The notes beneath the pieces were generated by a model that was not told the DNA's origin, made no database searches, and saw nothing but the letters and a program-made list of their open reading frames with translations. Below are positions 1-5,340 of a DNA stretch of 5,340 nt, one piece after another. A program made the translations under genes and the position numbers. Source of the DNA: Methanomassiliicoccales archaeon (GTDB taxonomy: Archaea; Thermoplasmatota; Thermoplasmata; Methanomassiliicoccales; Methanomethylophilaceae); contig CAAFZG010000168.1 in NCBI GenBank assembly GCA_900767505.1, forward strand, positions 1 through 5,340, given 5' to 3'. Position 1 is the first letter of the stretch; each line of letters starts with the position of its first letter.

Positions 1-372
1 CACTTCCACGTAATGCGTTTCGTCCTCGGTCCCGAACTCGACCATGTTGGGGAGATTGGGGATGGACAATTCCCGAAACGTCCTCGGTTCATGGTTGCCG
101 CGGGATATGAAGCACGGCTTGCCCAGCTTTCCTAGCTCGTTAACGAAGCGCATCCTGGTCGCAGGCGTTATGGTCTCCTCGTCGAACACGTCGCCGGAGA
201 TGACCATGAAGTCGATGTCGTCCCCGGAGGCTATGTCCACGATGCGGGAGAACGATCCGAAGACCGATTCGGTCAGGCTCTCGCCCGTACCCGGATCCTT
301 CTGAGTTATCCCACGGAACCTGCTACCTAGATGCAGGTCCGCACAATGGACGAATCTGCATTTGGCATTCAT
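1..372 (-). CDS. Mre11/SbcD/YhaO-like metallophosphoesterase (DNA repair exonuclease family), 3' part outside window
   Basis: Reading leftward from the ATG at 372 gives 124 uninterrupted residues up to the window edge; the C-terminus is missing. The calcineurin-like phosphoesterase motifs appear in order: FVHCADLHLGS (residues 7-17, metal ligands D12 and H14), VISGDVFDEE (57-66, ligand D61) and SRGNHE (90-95, N93 and H94). The spacing and the ADLHLGS start fit the SbcD/Mre11/YhaO group (COG0420), whose members are Mn-dependent nucleases that usually work with a Rad50/SbcC-type ATPase in double-strand break processing. No such partner is visible, though one could lie beyond the left edge. The start at 372 is chosen because a TATA-like box at 394-401 predicts transcription starting at about this base, that is, a leaderless message. 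Family membership is clear; the exact subfamily, and whether it is a nuclease or another phosphoesterase, cannot be settled from the N-terminus alone. Confidence 0.9.
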   Translation of the reverse strand, partial: MNAKCRFVHCADLHLGSRFRGITQKDPGTGESLTESVFGSFSRIVDIASGDDIDFMVISGDVFDEETITPATRMRFVNELGKLGKPCFISRGNHEPRTFRELSIPNLPNMVEFGTEDETHYVEV

Positions 373-393
373 AGATTCTTAGAGTGAGGATTC

Positions 394-401
394 CATATAA
401 A
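394..401 (-). promoter_or_regulatory. TATA-like box of the metallophosphoesterase gene
   Basis: On the minus strand this reads TTTATATG, preceded by the purine-rich, BRE-like GAAACCG. Its centre lies about 26 bases before the ATG at 372, the usual archaeal distance from TATA to transcription start, so the message would have little or no leader. No Shine-Dalgarno sequence precedes the ATG, which agrees with leaderless translation. This is a pattern match only. Confidence 0.6.
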
Positions 402-512
402 CGGTTTCGGTAGGGGTCGCCGAAAACCTTCCGAGGCCCCTGAGATGCTGGCGGTCTGCGGACGCTTCCGAATAGCCGGCGATCCATGCCGGGGCGTTGC
501 CAGCGCATATGA

Positions 513-520
513 TTTTATTT
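513..520 (+). promoter_or_regulatory. TATA-like box of the cobQ pair
   Basis: TTTTATTT is an AT-rich island in a GC-rich intergenic region. Its centre is about 33 bases before the ATG at 550, so transcription would begin near 543 and leave only a few leader bases. This supports 550 over the earlier in-frame ATGs at 445 and 526. The region 373-549 thus seems to hold two divergent promoters, and I see nothing else in it. Confidence 0.45.
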
Positions 521-549
521 GGACAATGCATCCAGCGCACAGTGGGTTC

Positions 550-2379
550 ATGGATTGCATAAAGAAGAAGGTAAACGAGGAGATCGAGAGGGGCTGGATA
601 GGCACCAACAGAGATTGCGCGTACAATCCGTGCCATTTCGCCGGTCAGGACTGCACATTCTGCTACTGCCCTTTCTATCCGTGCAAGGACGAGGATCTTG
701 GCTCTTGGCTCAGAACCAAGGACGGCCGCGAGGTCTGGAACTGCACAGACTGCCTTCTCATCCACCGCACCGAGGTGTGCCGCTACATCGTCGACCGCAT
801 GGAGGAGATGGGCGTCAAGGATGCCACGGATCCCCGTATCAAGGATATCTTCACGGAGGTCGCTGCACGCTTCAAGCGCCGCGGCAAGGCTCTGATGGTC
901 GTCGGAGCCACATCCGATGCCGGAAAATCCGTGACGGTCGCCGCCATCTGCCGCATCCTCCACAGACACGGACTCCTTGTCGCACCTTTCAAGAGTCAGA
1001 ACATGAGCCTGAACTCCAAAGTGACCCGCGGAGGCGCCGAGATCGCCATGATCCAAACCCTCCAGGCGAAGGCCGCGGGACTGAAGAACCCCGACAGCCA
1101 CATGAATCCCATCCTCCTGAAGCCCAAGGGAGATACCGTCTCGCAGGTCATGGTCTGCGGCAAACCGTTTGCAGACTACGACGTGCCTTCCTACTACAAC
1201 GACTTCGTCCCCGGACCAGGGGTGGAGATCGTCAGGGAGAACATAGACTTCCTTCTCAAGAGGTACGACTGCGTAGTCATGGAAGGAGCGGGTTCCCCTG
1301 CGGAGATCAACATCTACGACAGGGACATCGCGAACATGGGCGCCGCCAAGATTGCGGGTGCCGATGTCATACTGGTCGTCAACGTCGAGTGGGGCGGTTC
1401 GTTCGCCTATGCGCTCGGCACCATCAAACTCATACCCGAAGAGGACCGCGGAATGATCAAAGGTGTCATATTCAACAACATCCGCGGCCATCTGGACGGG
1501 TTCAAATCCGCCATCTCGGAATTCGAGAGGATGTCCGGGGTCCCCGTTCTCGGAGTAGTACCGCATGCGGACGTCGTCCTTCCCTCGGAGGATTCGGAGG
1601 GACTCAGAGGACTGCGCTCCAAAGGAGACGGCAAATGCCTCATCGGGGTCGTCAAATTCCCGAGGATCGCCAACTTCACCGATCTCGACCCTCTGTTCCT
1701 CGACGATGTCTCCGTCGTGTTCGTCGAACAGGCCTCCGACCTCGACAATGTTGATGCGGTCATCCTCCCGGGAACCAAGAACACGATAAACGACCTAAAA
1801 TGGATGGAATCCAGAGGCATATCCGACAGATTGAAGGAGCTCCGCGGCAAGGTGCCGATGCTCGGCATATGCGGAGGATATCAGATGATGGGCACCACCC
1901 TGAATGATCCCGAAGGCATTGAGGGCAACGTCCCCGGCGCCGTCCTGGAAGGATTGGGATTCTTCGACAACGTCACAACATGGCACGACTACGACAAGAG
2001 GATCACCAACGACGCAGGCACCATGCTGGTCGGCGACGGAGGCGAGATCACCGGATACGAACTCCACATGGGGATGACGGAAGTGGGCGAGAAGCCCCTC
2101 TTCGAGATCAACAGCAGAGCATGCAAAGATCCCATGCCCGAAGGTTCCGTCAGAGAGGACGAGATGCTGTTCGGAACTTATCTGCACGGCATCCTCGACA
2201 GGAAACCGTTCAGAAGGTACTTCCTCTCCTTCATAGAGCACAAGGGGAAGCATGTCGACACATCCGTCACAAAGGACTACGATGAGATCATGGAAGAGAA
2301 CATAGACAAGCTGGCGGACGTCTTCGAACAGAACATGGATGTCGATGCCATCCTCAGGATGATCGGGGGATCGCAATGA
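550..2379 (+). CDS. cobQ: Cobyric acid synthase (CobQ/CbiP) with fused N-terminal cysteine-rich domain
   Basis: From the ATG at 550 the protein is 609 residues. CobQ/CbiP performs four ATP- and glutamine-dependent amidations (side chains b, d, e, g) that turn adenosylcobyrinic acid a,c-diamide into adenosylcobyric acid, in the cytoplasm. Domains in order: a cysteine-rich module (residues ~20-80; Cys 23, 28, 35, 38, 40, 45, 65, 68, 77 and His 72) resembling the Pfam 'cysteine-rich small domain' thought to bind metal; the CobQ ATPase domain (~115-350) with P-loop GATSDAGKS (119-127), SQNMSLNS, MNPILLKP and EGAGSPAEIN; and a class I glutaminase (~400-555) with LPGTKNTI, nucleophile Cys441 in GICGGYQ and His546 in YLHG. 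Ordinary CobQ is about 480-510 residues; the excess is the N-terminal module. One oddity: the usual DIDRGGVFA motif reads NVEWGGSFA (278-286). Starts at 445 and 526 are also in frame, but the extra residues look non-conserved and would overlap the TATA-like box. The gene overlaps the next by four bases (ATGA), so co-translation is likely. Confidence 0.93.
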   Translation: MDCIKKKVNEEIERGWIGTNRDCAYNPCHFAGQDCTFCYCPFYPCKDEDLGSWLRTKDGREVWNCTDCLLIHRTEVCRYIVDRMEEMGVKDATDPRIKDIFTEVAARFKRRGKALMVVGATSDAGKSVTVAAICRILHRHGLLVAPFKSQNMSLNSKVTRGGAEIAMIQTLQAKAAGLKNPDSHMNPILLKPKGDTVSQVMVCGKPFADYDVPSYYNDFVPGPGVEIVRENIDFLLKRYDCVVMEGAGSPAEINIYDRDIANMGAAKIAGADVILVVNVEWGGSFAYALGTIKLIPEEDRGMIKGVIFNNIRGHLDGFKSAISEFERMSGVPVLGVVPHADVVLPSEDSEGLRGLRSKGDGKCLIGVVKFPRIANFTDLDPLFLDDVSVVFVEQASDLDNVDAVILPGTKNTINDLKWMESRGISDRLKELRGKVPMLGICGGYQMMGTTLNDPEGIEGNVPGAVLEGLGFFDNVTTWHDYDKRITNDAGTMLVGDGGEITGYELHMGMTEVGEKPLFEINSRACKDPMPEGSVREDEMLFGTYLHGILDRKPFRRYFLSFIEHKGKHVDTSVTKDYDEIMEENIDKLADVFEQNMDVDAILRMIGGSQ

Positions 2380-3221
2380 GCGGGATCCTGTTCCTGGGAA
2401 CATCATCAGATGCGGGGAAGACCACGGTATGCGCCGCGATATGCAGGATACTGGCCGACCGCGGTCTGGACCCCGTGCCCTTCAAGGCCCTGAACCTGTC
2501 TCTGAACTCCTATGCCACAGAGGATGGCGGAGAGATCGGCATCGGACAGGCGTTCCAGGCCTGGTCTTGCGGTCTCGAACCCGAGACATCGATGAACCCC
2601 GTCCTCCTGAAGCCCTCCGGCAGCGGGAAGATACAGCTCGTCCTCAACGGGAAGCCCGATTCGGATATGACCGCCGACGCTCCGATGGACAGGCCCAGAG
2701 CACTGAAGGTCGCAGTCGAAGCTTACAGGAGACTTGCGTCCGAGCACCGCTTCGTCATCTGCGAAGGTTCCGGCTCCCCCGTGGAGATGAACCTGATGGA
2801 GACCGACATCGCCAACGTAGGCATGATGAGGGGCCTCGGGGTCCCGTCCGTGCTGGTCGCGGACATCGAGCGCGGAGGCGTCTTCGCCGCGATATACGGG
2901 ACATGGATGCTCATACCCGACGACGTGCGTCCCCAACTCAAAGGTTTCATAATCAACAGGTTCAGAGGGGATGCGACGATCCTCTCGGAAGGCATCGCAA
3001 AGGTAGAGGAGCTCACCGGGATGAAATGCCTGGGGGTCATGCCCTATGCGGACCTCAGATTCCCCGAGGAGGACTCCCTTTCGAGATCCGAGGGGAAACT
3101 GGAAGGCGCCGATGCGAAGACCGCGTACATCGACAACATCTGCGAGCTCGGCCGCATATTCATAGATGCGGGACTCGACGTGGATTCCATCATCGGAATG
3201 ATGGAGGACTCATCCGCCTGA
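2376..3221 (+). CDS. CobQ-like ATPase/synthetase paralogue lacking the glutaminase domain
   Basis: This 281-residue protein matches the synthetase half of cobyric acid synthase. It has P-loop GTSSDAGKT (8-16), FKALNLSLNS (36-45), MNPVLLKP (73-80), EGSGSPVEMN (130-139), DIANVG (144-149), a canonical ADIERGGVFAAIYGT (162-176), GFIINRFRGD (190-199) and LGVMPYADL (219-227). At about residue 235, where CobQ would enter its glutaminase, it jumps over a short linker to a helix ending LDVDSIIGMM (267-276), which resembles MDVDAILRMI at the end of the upstream CobQ. The glutaminase therefore seems to have been deleted from the middle, not lost from the end. The ATG overlaps the upstream stop (ATGA), which fixes the start and suggests translational coupling. 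The SYYNDFVP segment of the upstream CobQ has no clear match here. The protein has no ammonia source of its own, so it may borrow the upstream glutaminase, use free ammonia, or ligate something else. Its substrate is unknown; a corrinoid is the natural guess from context. The 3' end overlaps the convergent small gene by 12 bases. Confidence 0.9.
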   Translation: MSGILFLGTSSDAGKTTVCAAICRILADRGLDPVPFKALNLSLNSYATEDGGEIGIGQAFQAWSCGLEPETSMNPVLLKPSGSGKIQLVLNGKPDSDMTADAPMDRPRALKVAVEAYRRLASEHRFVICEGSGSPVEMNLMETDIANVGMMRGLGVPSVLVADIERGGVFAAIYGTWMLIPDDVRPQLKGFIINRFRGDATILSEGIAKVEELTGMKCLGVMPYADLRFPEEDSLSRSEGKLEGADAKTAYIDNICELGRIFIDAGLDVDSIIGMMEDSSA

Positions 3222-3401
3222 CGCCACCCTGAGGGCGCGGACCTCCGAATCCTCGGGAGGGACCGTGTCCATCGGGACCGGCCTGCCGCCTATCATGAAA
3301 AGGTATGCATCGGGGAACTCCCCTGCGGCGGACATGGACTCGGATATGGTCTCTCCGGGACCCATCTCGATTCTCCTTCCGCCCACATCGATCGCTGCCA
3401 T
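3210..3401 (-). CDS. Small beta-grasp sulfur carrier / SAMP2-like ubiquitin-fold protein (ThiS/MoaD superfamily)
   Basis: The ATG at 3401 gives 63 residues ending ALRVASGG. The order fits the ThiS/MoaD/Urm1 beta-grasp fold: an N-terminal beta hairpin (AAIDVGGRRIEMGPGETI, residues 2-19), a short helix, strand AYLFMIGGRPVPMDTV (32-47), a turn, strand EVRALRV (53-59) and a C-terminal Gly-Gly. From memory of the family, the second half closely resembles haloarchaeal SAMP2, which also has a GRPVP turn and about 65 residues. In such proteins an E1-like enzyme (UbaA/MoeB/ThiF) adenylates the terminal glycine, which then carries sulfur as a thiocarboxylate for tRNA thiolation or is joined to lysines of target proteins. 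The frame stays open upstream to 3941, but that stretch is antisense to the HIRAN gene and the similarity begins at 3401. No Shine-Dalgarno is seen. A TATA element at 3434-3441 would give a leader of about 10 bases. ThiS or a MoaD-like carrier are alternatives. No E1 gene is in the window. Confidence 0.83.
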   Translation of the reverse strand: MAAIDVGGRRIEMGPGETISESMSAAGEFPDAYLFMIGGRPVPMDTVPPEDSEVRALRVASGG

Positions 3402-3433
3402 GATGTAACACCGTCCCGTGATAGGGGCCATTC

Positions 3434-3441
3434 TATTATAA
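3434..3441. promoter_or_regulatory. Shared TATA element between two divergent genes
   Basis: TATTATAA on the plus strand reads TTATAATA on the minus strand, so it is a plausible TATA box either way. Its centre (3437.5) is equally far, 36.5 bases, from the minus-strand ATG at 3401 and the plus-strand ATG at 3474. It is the only AT-rich island in the 72 bases between the two start codons. No strong BRE is evident on either side. Bidirectional use is inferred. Confidence 0.5.
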
Positions 3442-3462
3442 CCCGAGCACCCCATCCGTACC

Positions 3463-3468
3463 AGGTGA
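3463..3468 (+). promoter_or_regulatory. Shine-Dalgarno site that decides the start of the HIRAN gene
   Basis: AGGTGA is an exact match to part of the anti-16S consensus GGAGGTGATC and sits five bases before the ATG at 3474. The in-frame GTG at 3465 lies inside this site, so it is very unlikely to be the start. It is the only clear Shine-Dalgarno site in front of a gene here; the others look leaderless or weak. Confidence 0.75.
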
Positions 3469-3473
3469 GAGCC

Positions 3474-4358
3474 ATGGACGATGATGATTCTGCCAGAGCA
3501 CCGCATTTCGTTCCCATGAAGGGATGGTTCTCCGAAGGCAGACGCATCTCGGAGGATGAGGCTGAGCGAATATCTGCCGAGATGGACATCCCGTTCTGCC
3601 GGCCGGACCCGTCCATGAAGGGAGTGGTGTTCCTCATCAGGACCTGGCTTTCCGGCGTGGAATATGCCGAGGATGCTCCGGACATCATCCATGATCTTCA
3701 GCCGTACGACTTCCTGTTTCTTGTCAGGATGCCGTCCAACAGATACGATTCCAATGCCATATCCGTCATGGCACCGGATGTCCACATCGGATACATACCG
3801 AGGAAGGACAACCAGATCCTCGCCAGACTGATGGACAGCGGTCAGGAGCTCATGTGCCTCGTAAAGGAGACTGGCGAAGACGACCGCAGCATCTGTGTGT
3901 CGGTTTTCCTCTTGGTTTCCTGTCCGACCGCCGTACGCCACTTCGATATCGGATACCTGGAGGACATACAGGATGTGCCCGTCAGGAGAAGCGAGATGAT
4001 ATTCGACGATTCAAGGACGGATTCCGTCTGCAGATGGCACAGGGAGTTCGACGAGAAGCAGAGATGGCACCTGAGGTGGGGATATCGTCCCGACAGCATG
4101 GAGGACAAATACACCATGTCCTTCGAAGACGGCAGATTCTACATCGGCAGCAATCTGGCCTTTATCACGCTATTCGTGATCGAGATCGGCCCCGACGGGG
4201 AGAACATCGTCAGATACGACTCGGACAATGTGAACTGCGACGATGAGGACATCAGACACATTCTGGACGACCTGTTCGACAGGATCCTGCGTACCGCCCT
4301 CATCCATGCCGAGTATTTTCCCTGCGGCATCGACGGGAACCTGTTCTTCGGCCTCTGA
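3474..4358 (+). CDS. HIRAN-domain protein with unrecognised C-terminal half
   Basis: The gene encodes 294 residues from the ATG behind the AGGTGA site. Residues ~50-147 fit a HIRAN domain: strand VVFLIRTWLSGVEY (51-64), LQPYDFLFLVRMPSNRYDSN (75-94) matching the 'G-D-x-L-x-L-x-R-E-P-x-N-x-Y-D-x-N-A' core, then VHIGYIPRKDNQILARLMD (103-121). In HLTF/Rad5-type proteins HIRAN binds 3' single-stranded DNA ends at stalled forks; in prokaryotes it occurs alone or with nuclease or helicase domains. No such enzyme domain is visible here. Residues ~178-205 are rich in Trp, Arg and His (CRWHREFDEKQRWHLRWGY), and ~213-294 look like beta strands followed by an acidic helix; I recognise neither. Before the HIRAN domain is an acidic N-terminal stretch. 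No signal peptide or membrane segment is evident, so it is probably cytoplasmic. It may share its promoter with the divergent SAMP2-like gene. HIRAN is a good call; the cellular role is unknown. Confidence 0.8.
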   Translation: MDDDDSARAPHFVPMKGWFSEGRRISEDEAERISAEMDIPFCRPDPSMKGVVFLIRTWLSGVEYAEDAPDIIHDLQPYDFLFLVRMPSNRYDSNAISVMAPDVHIGYIPRKDNQILARLMDSGQELMCLVKETGEDDRSICVSVFLLVSCPTAVRHFDIGYLEDIQDVPVRRSEMIFDDSRTDSVCRWHREFDEKQRWHLRWGYRPDSMEDKYTMSFEDGRFYIGSNLAFITLFVIEIGPDGENIVRYDSDNVNCDDEDIRHILDDLFDRILRTALIHAEYFPCGIDGNLFFGL

Positions 4359-4434
4359 ACACGATGTTCTCCCGCGTATGCGCGCGATGGCCCTCCCGAT
4401 GGTTCGTACCGTTCCGTTGACTTTCCGACGTAGG

Positions 4435-4441
4435 TTTATTA
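4435..4441 (+). promoter_or_regulatory. TATA-like box upstream of citrate synthase
   Basis: TTTATTA is the most AT-rich point in the 175-base gap 4359-4533. Transcription would start near 4464, leaving a leader of about 70 bases before the ATG at 4534, longer than for the other genes here. I see no T-rich terminator after the HIRAN gene, so read-through from upstream is also possible. Confidence 0.45.
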
Positions 4442-4455
4442 GCTCCGACGCATAA

Positions 4456-4499
4456 CCGGACCATTCACCTCCCGGTACCGACGGTCCCGAGAGGTCCGG
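4456..4499 (+). repeat. Inverted repeat in the citrate synthase upstream region
   Basis: CCGGACC at 4456-4462 and GGTCCGG at 4493-4499 are exact reverse complements with a 30-base spacer. Inside, ACCTC (4467-4471) can pair with GAGGT (4491-4495), which would exclude the outer stem, and CGGTACCG (4473-4480) is itself a palindrome. It could be an operator-like dyad or an alternative-fold leader. Short arms in GC-rich DNA can arise by chance, and the left arm may lie before the predicted transcription start. Confidence 0.35.
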
Positions 4500-4533
4500 G
4501 TGTACAGCCCGATCTTCCATGGGGGAAAAGAGA

Positions 4534-5340
4534 ATGAACAGCGACTACAGGAAATTCATCGAGAAGAAGGCCGAGATGTGCAGGAACATCGACAGCTTCT
4601 CGCCCGAGCTCTACGGCAAATACGATGTCAAGAAAGGACTCCGCGACGCTAACGGGAACGGAGTCGTCGTCGGACTCACAACCGTGTCCCAAGTGGACGG
4701 TACCGAGATGGTCGACGGCAAGAAGGTCCCCTGCGAAGGAAAGCTGAGGTACCGCGGCTATGACATCGAGGACCTGACCAACGGGTTCATCAACCAGCGC
4801 TACGGGTTCGAGGAATGCGCATACCTCCTTCTCTTCGGGTCGCTGCCCAACGAGGAGCAGCTTGAGGAATTCAAGCTCCACCTGACCGAGGAGCGCAAGC
4901 TCCCCGTCACATTCGTCAGGGACGTTGTGATGAAGGCCGCCAGCAAGGACATCATGAACTCCATCGCAAGATGCATCCTGTTCCTCGCTTCCTATGACAA
5001 GAAAGCGCTCGACAACAACATCGAGAACGTCCTCAGGCAGTGCATCTACCTGATCAGTGTATTCCCCATGCTGACCGTGTACAGCTACCACGCCTACAAC
5101 CACTACATCAACGACGAGAGCATGTACATCCACAGGCCCGACCCGCACCTGTCCACCGCCGAGAACATCCTGAGGATGCTCAGGCCGGACAAATCATACA
5201 CCTATCTGGAAGCGACCGTGCTCGACCTCGCCCTTGTCCTGCACATGGAGCACGGAGGGGGAAACAACTCCACATTCACGACGAGGGTCACCACATCCTC
5301 CGGATCCGACACGTATGCGGTCATCGCCGCGGCCATGTCC
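4534..5340 (+). CDS. gltA: Citrate synthase, 3' part outside window
   Basis: The first 269 residues are present and the frame is open at the right edge. The protein condenses oxaloacetate and acetyl-CoA to citrate in the cytoplasm. Family marks include GKLRYRGYDIEDL (69-81), the helical segment FEECAYLLLFGSLPNEEQL (92-110) and the active-site stretch LHMEHGGGNNSTFTTR (236-251), whose His240 matches the oxaloacetate-binding histidine of Si-type citrate synthases; TSSGSDTYAVIAAAM follows. The catalytic His of the HGGAN segment and the catalytic Asp would lie beyond the window. The EHGGGNNSTF form and the charged N-terminal extension of ~60 residues resemble the citrate synthases of anaerobic Firmicutes and gut microbes rather than the short archaeal type; this is from memory and leaves room for past transfer. 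The ATG at 4534 has a G-rich stretch (GGGGGAAAAG) before it; the in-frame ATG at 4519 would add MGEKR and is possible but has no upstream ribosome site. In a methanogen the likely role is an incomplete TCA branch toward 2-oxoglutarate and glutamate. Confidence 0.93.
   Translation, partial: MNSDYRKFIEKKAEMCRNIDSFSPELYGKYDVKKGLRDANGNGVVVGLTTVSQVDGTEMVDGKKVPCEGKLRYRGYDIEDLTNGFINQRYGFEECAYLLLFGSLPNEEQLEEFKLHLTEERKLPVTFVRDVVMKAASKDIMNSIARCILFLASYDKKALDNNIENVLRQCIYLISVFPMLTVYSYHAYNHYINDESMYIHRPDPHLSTAENILRMLRPDKSYTYLEATVLDLALVLHMEHGGGNNSTFTTRVTTSSGSDTYAVIAAAMS

Noticed and set aside
445..549. Longer cobQ start at 445 (or 526)
   Set aside because: The added residues look non-conserved, and the TATA-like box at 513-520 would lie inside the gene or too near the start. 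The ATG at 550 fits promoter spacing better, though 526 cannot be fully excluded.
379..1566. 395-codon minus-strand open frame opposite cobQ
   Set aside because: It lies antisense to the clear cobQ motifs, its translation shows no recognisable motifs, and it runs across the divergent promoter region. Such frames are common in GC-rich DNA.
519..1754. 411-codon plus-strand open frame within cobQ
   Set aside because: It is in another frame of cobQ, with an Arg/His/Pro-rich composition typical of a shifted reading of GC-rich coding DNA.
3465..3473. GTG start of the HIRAN gene at 3465
   Set aside because: The GTG is part of the AGGTGA ribosome site for the ATG at 3474.
3402..3941. Extension of the SAMP2-like gene to a 243-residue protein
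   Set aside because: The extension is antisense to the HIRAN gene, and the ubiquitin-fold similarity begins at the ATG at 3401.
4401..4410. GGTTCGTACC as a tRNA T-arm
   Set aside because: The loop departs from the TTCRANY consensus and the flanks form no T-stem, anticodon arm or acceptor stem.
4465..5148. 227-codon minus-strand open frame opposite citrate synthase
   Set aside because: It is fully antisense to the strongly recognised citrate synthase, and its Val/Asp/Leu-rich composition is that of a reverse-strand shadow.
1..5340. CRISPR arrays, insertion sequences or integrase sites
   Set aside because: No spaced direct repeats, transposase motifs or terminal inverted repeats were seen; nearly all the sequence is accounted for by ordinary genes.

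Overview
The window reads as archaeal DNA of fairly high GC, most likely from a Thermoplasmata-type methanogen such as a Methanomassiliicoccales member (inferred from gene content and style, not proven). Support comes from TATA-like boxes 25-40 bases before start codons instead of bacterial -35/-10 pairs, near-leaderless starts, one textbook AGGTGA ribosome site, a SAMP2-like ubiquitin-fold protein with a Gly-Gly end, and corrinoid synthesis genes of the kind corrinoid-dependent methylotrophic methanogens need.

Layout. Bases 1-372 (minus strand) hold the N-terminal 124 residues of an Mre11/SbcD/YhaO-like metallophosphoesterase that runs off the left edge. A 177-base divergent promoter region separates it from a plus-strand pair of corrinoid genes joined by an ATGA overlap. 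The first (550-2379) is a cobyric acid synthase: an N-terminal cysteine-rich putative metal-binding domain, then the CobQ ATPase/synthetase domain, then a class I glutaminase domain. The second (2376-3221) is a CobQ paralogue that keeps the ATPase domain and the short C-terminal helix but has lost the glutaminase between them. A small minus-strand gene (3210-3401) converges on this pair with a 12-base overlap and encodes a 63-residue beta-grasp sulfur-carrier/SAMP2-like protein. Divergent from it, apparently sharing one palindromic TATA element, is a plus-strand 294-residue protein with a HIRAN domain and an unrecognised C-terminal half (3474-4358). After a 175-base intergenic region with a promoter-like box and an inverted repeat, a citrate synthase gene begins at 4534 and runs off the right edge.

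How the genes may work together. The two CobQ-type proteins are very probably co-translated. The complete one has an unusual motif in its ATPase domain where the truncated one has the canonical form. This makes a heteromeric amidotransferase, with one glutaminase serving two synthetase domains, the most interesting hypothesis here. The phosphoesterase, HIRAN and citrate synthase genes look like unrelated neighbours. The SAMP2-like protein would normally act in tRNA thiolation or protein modification, and nothing here links it to its E1 partner.
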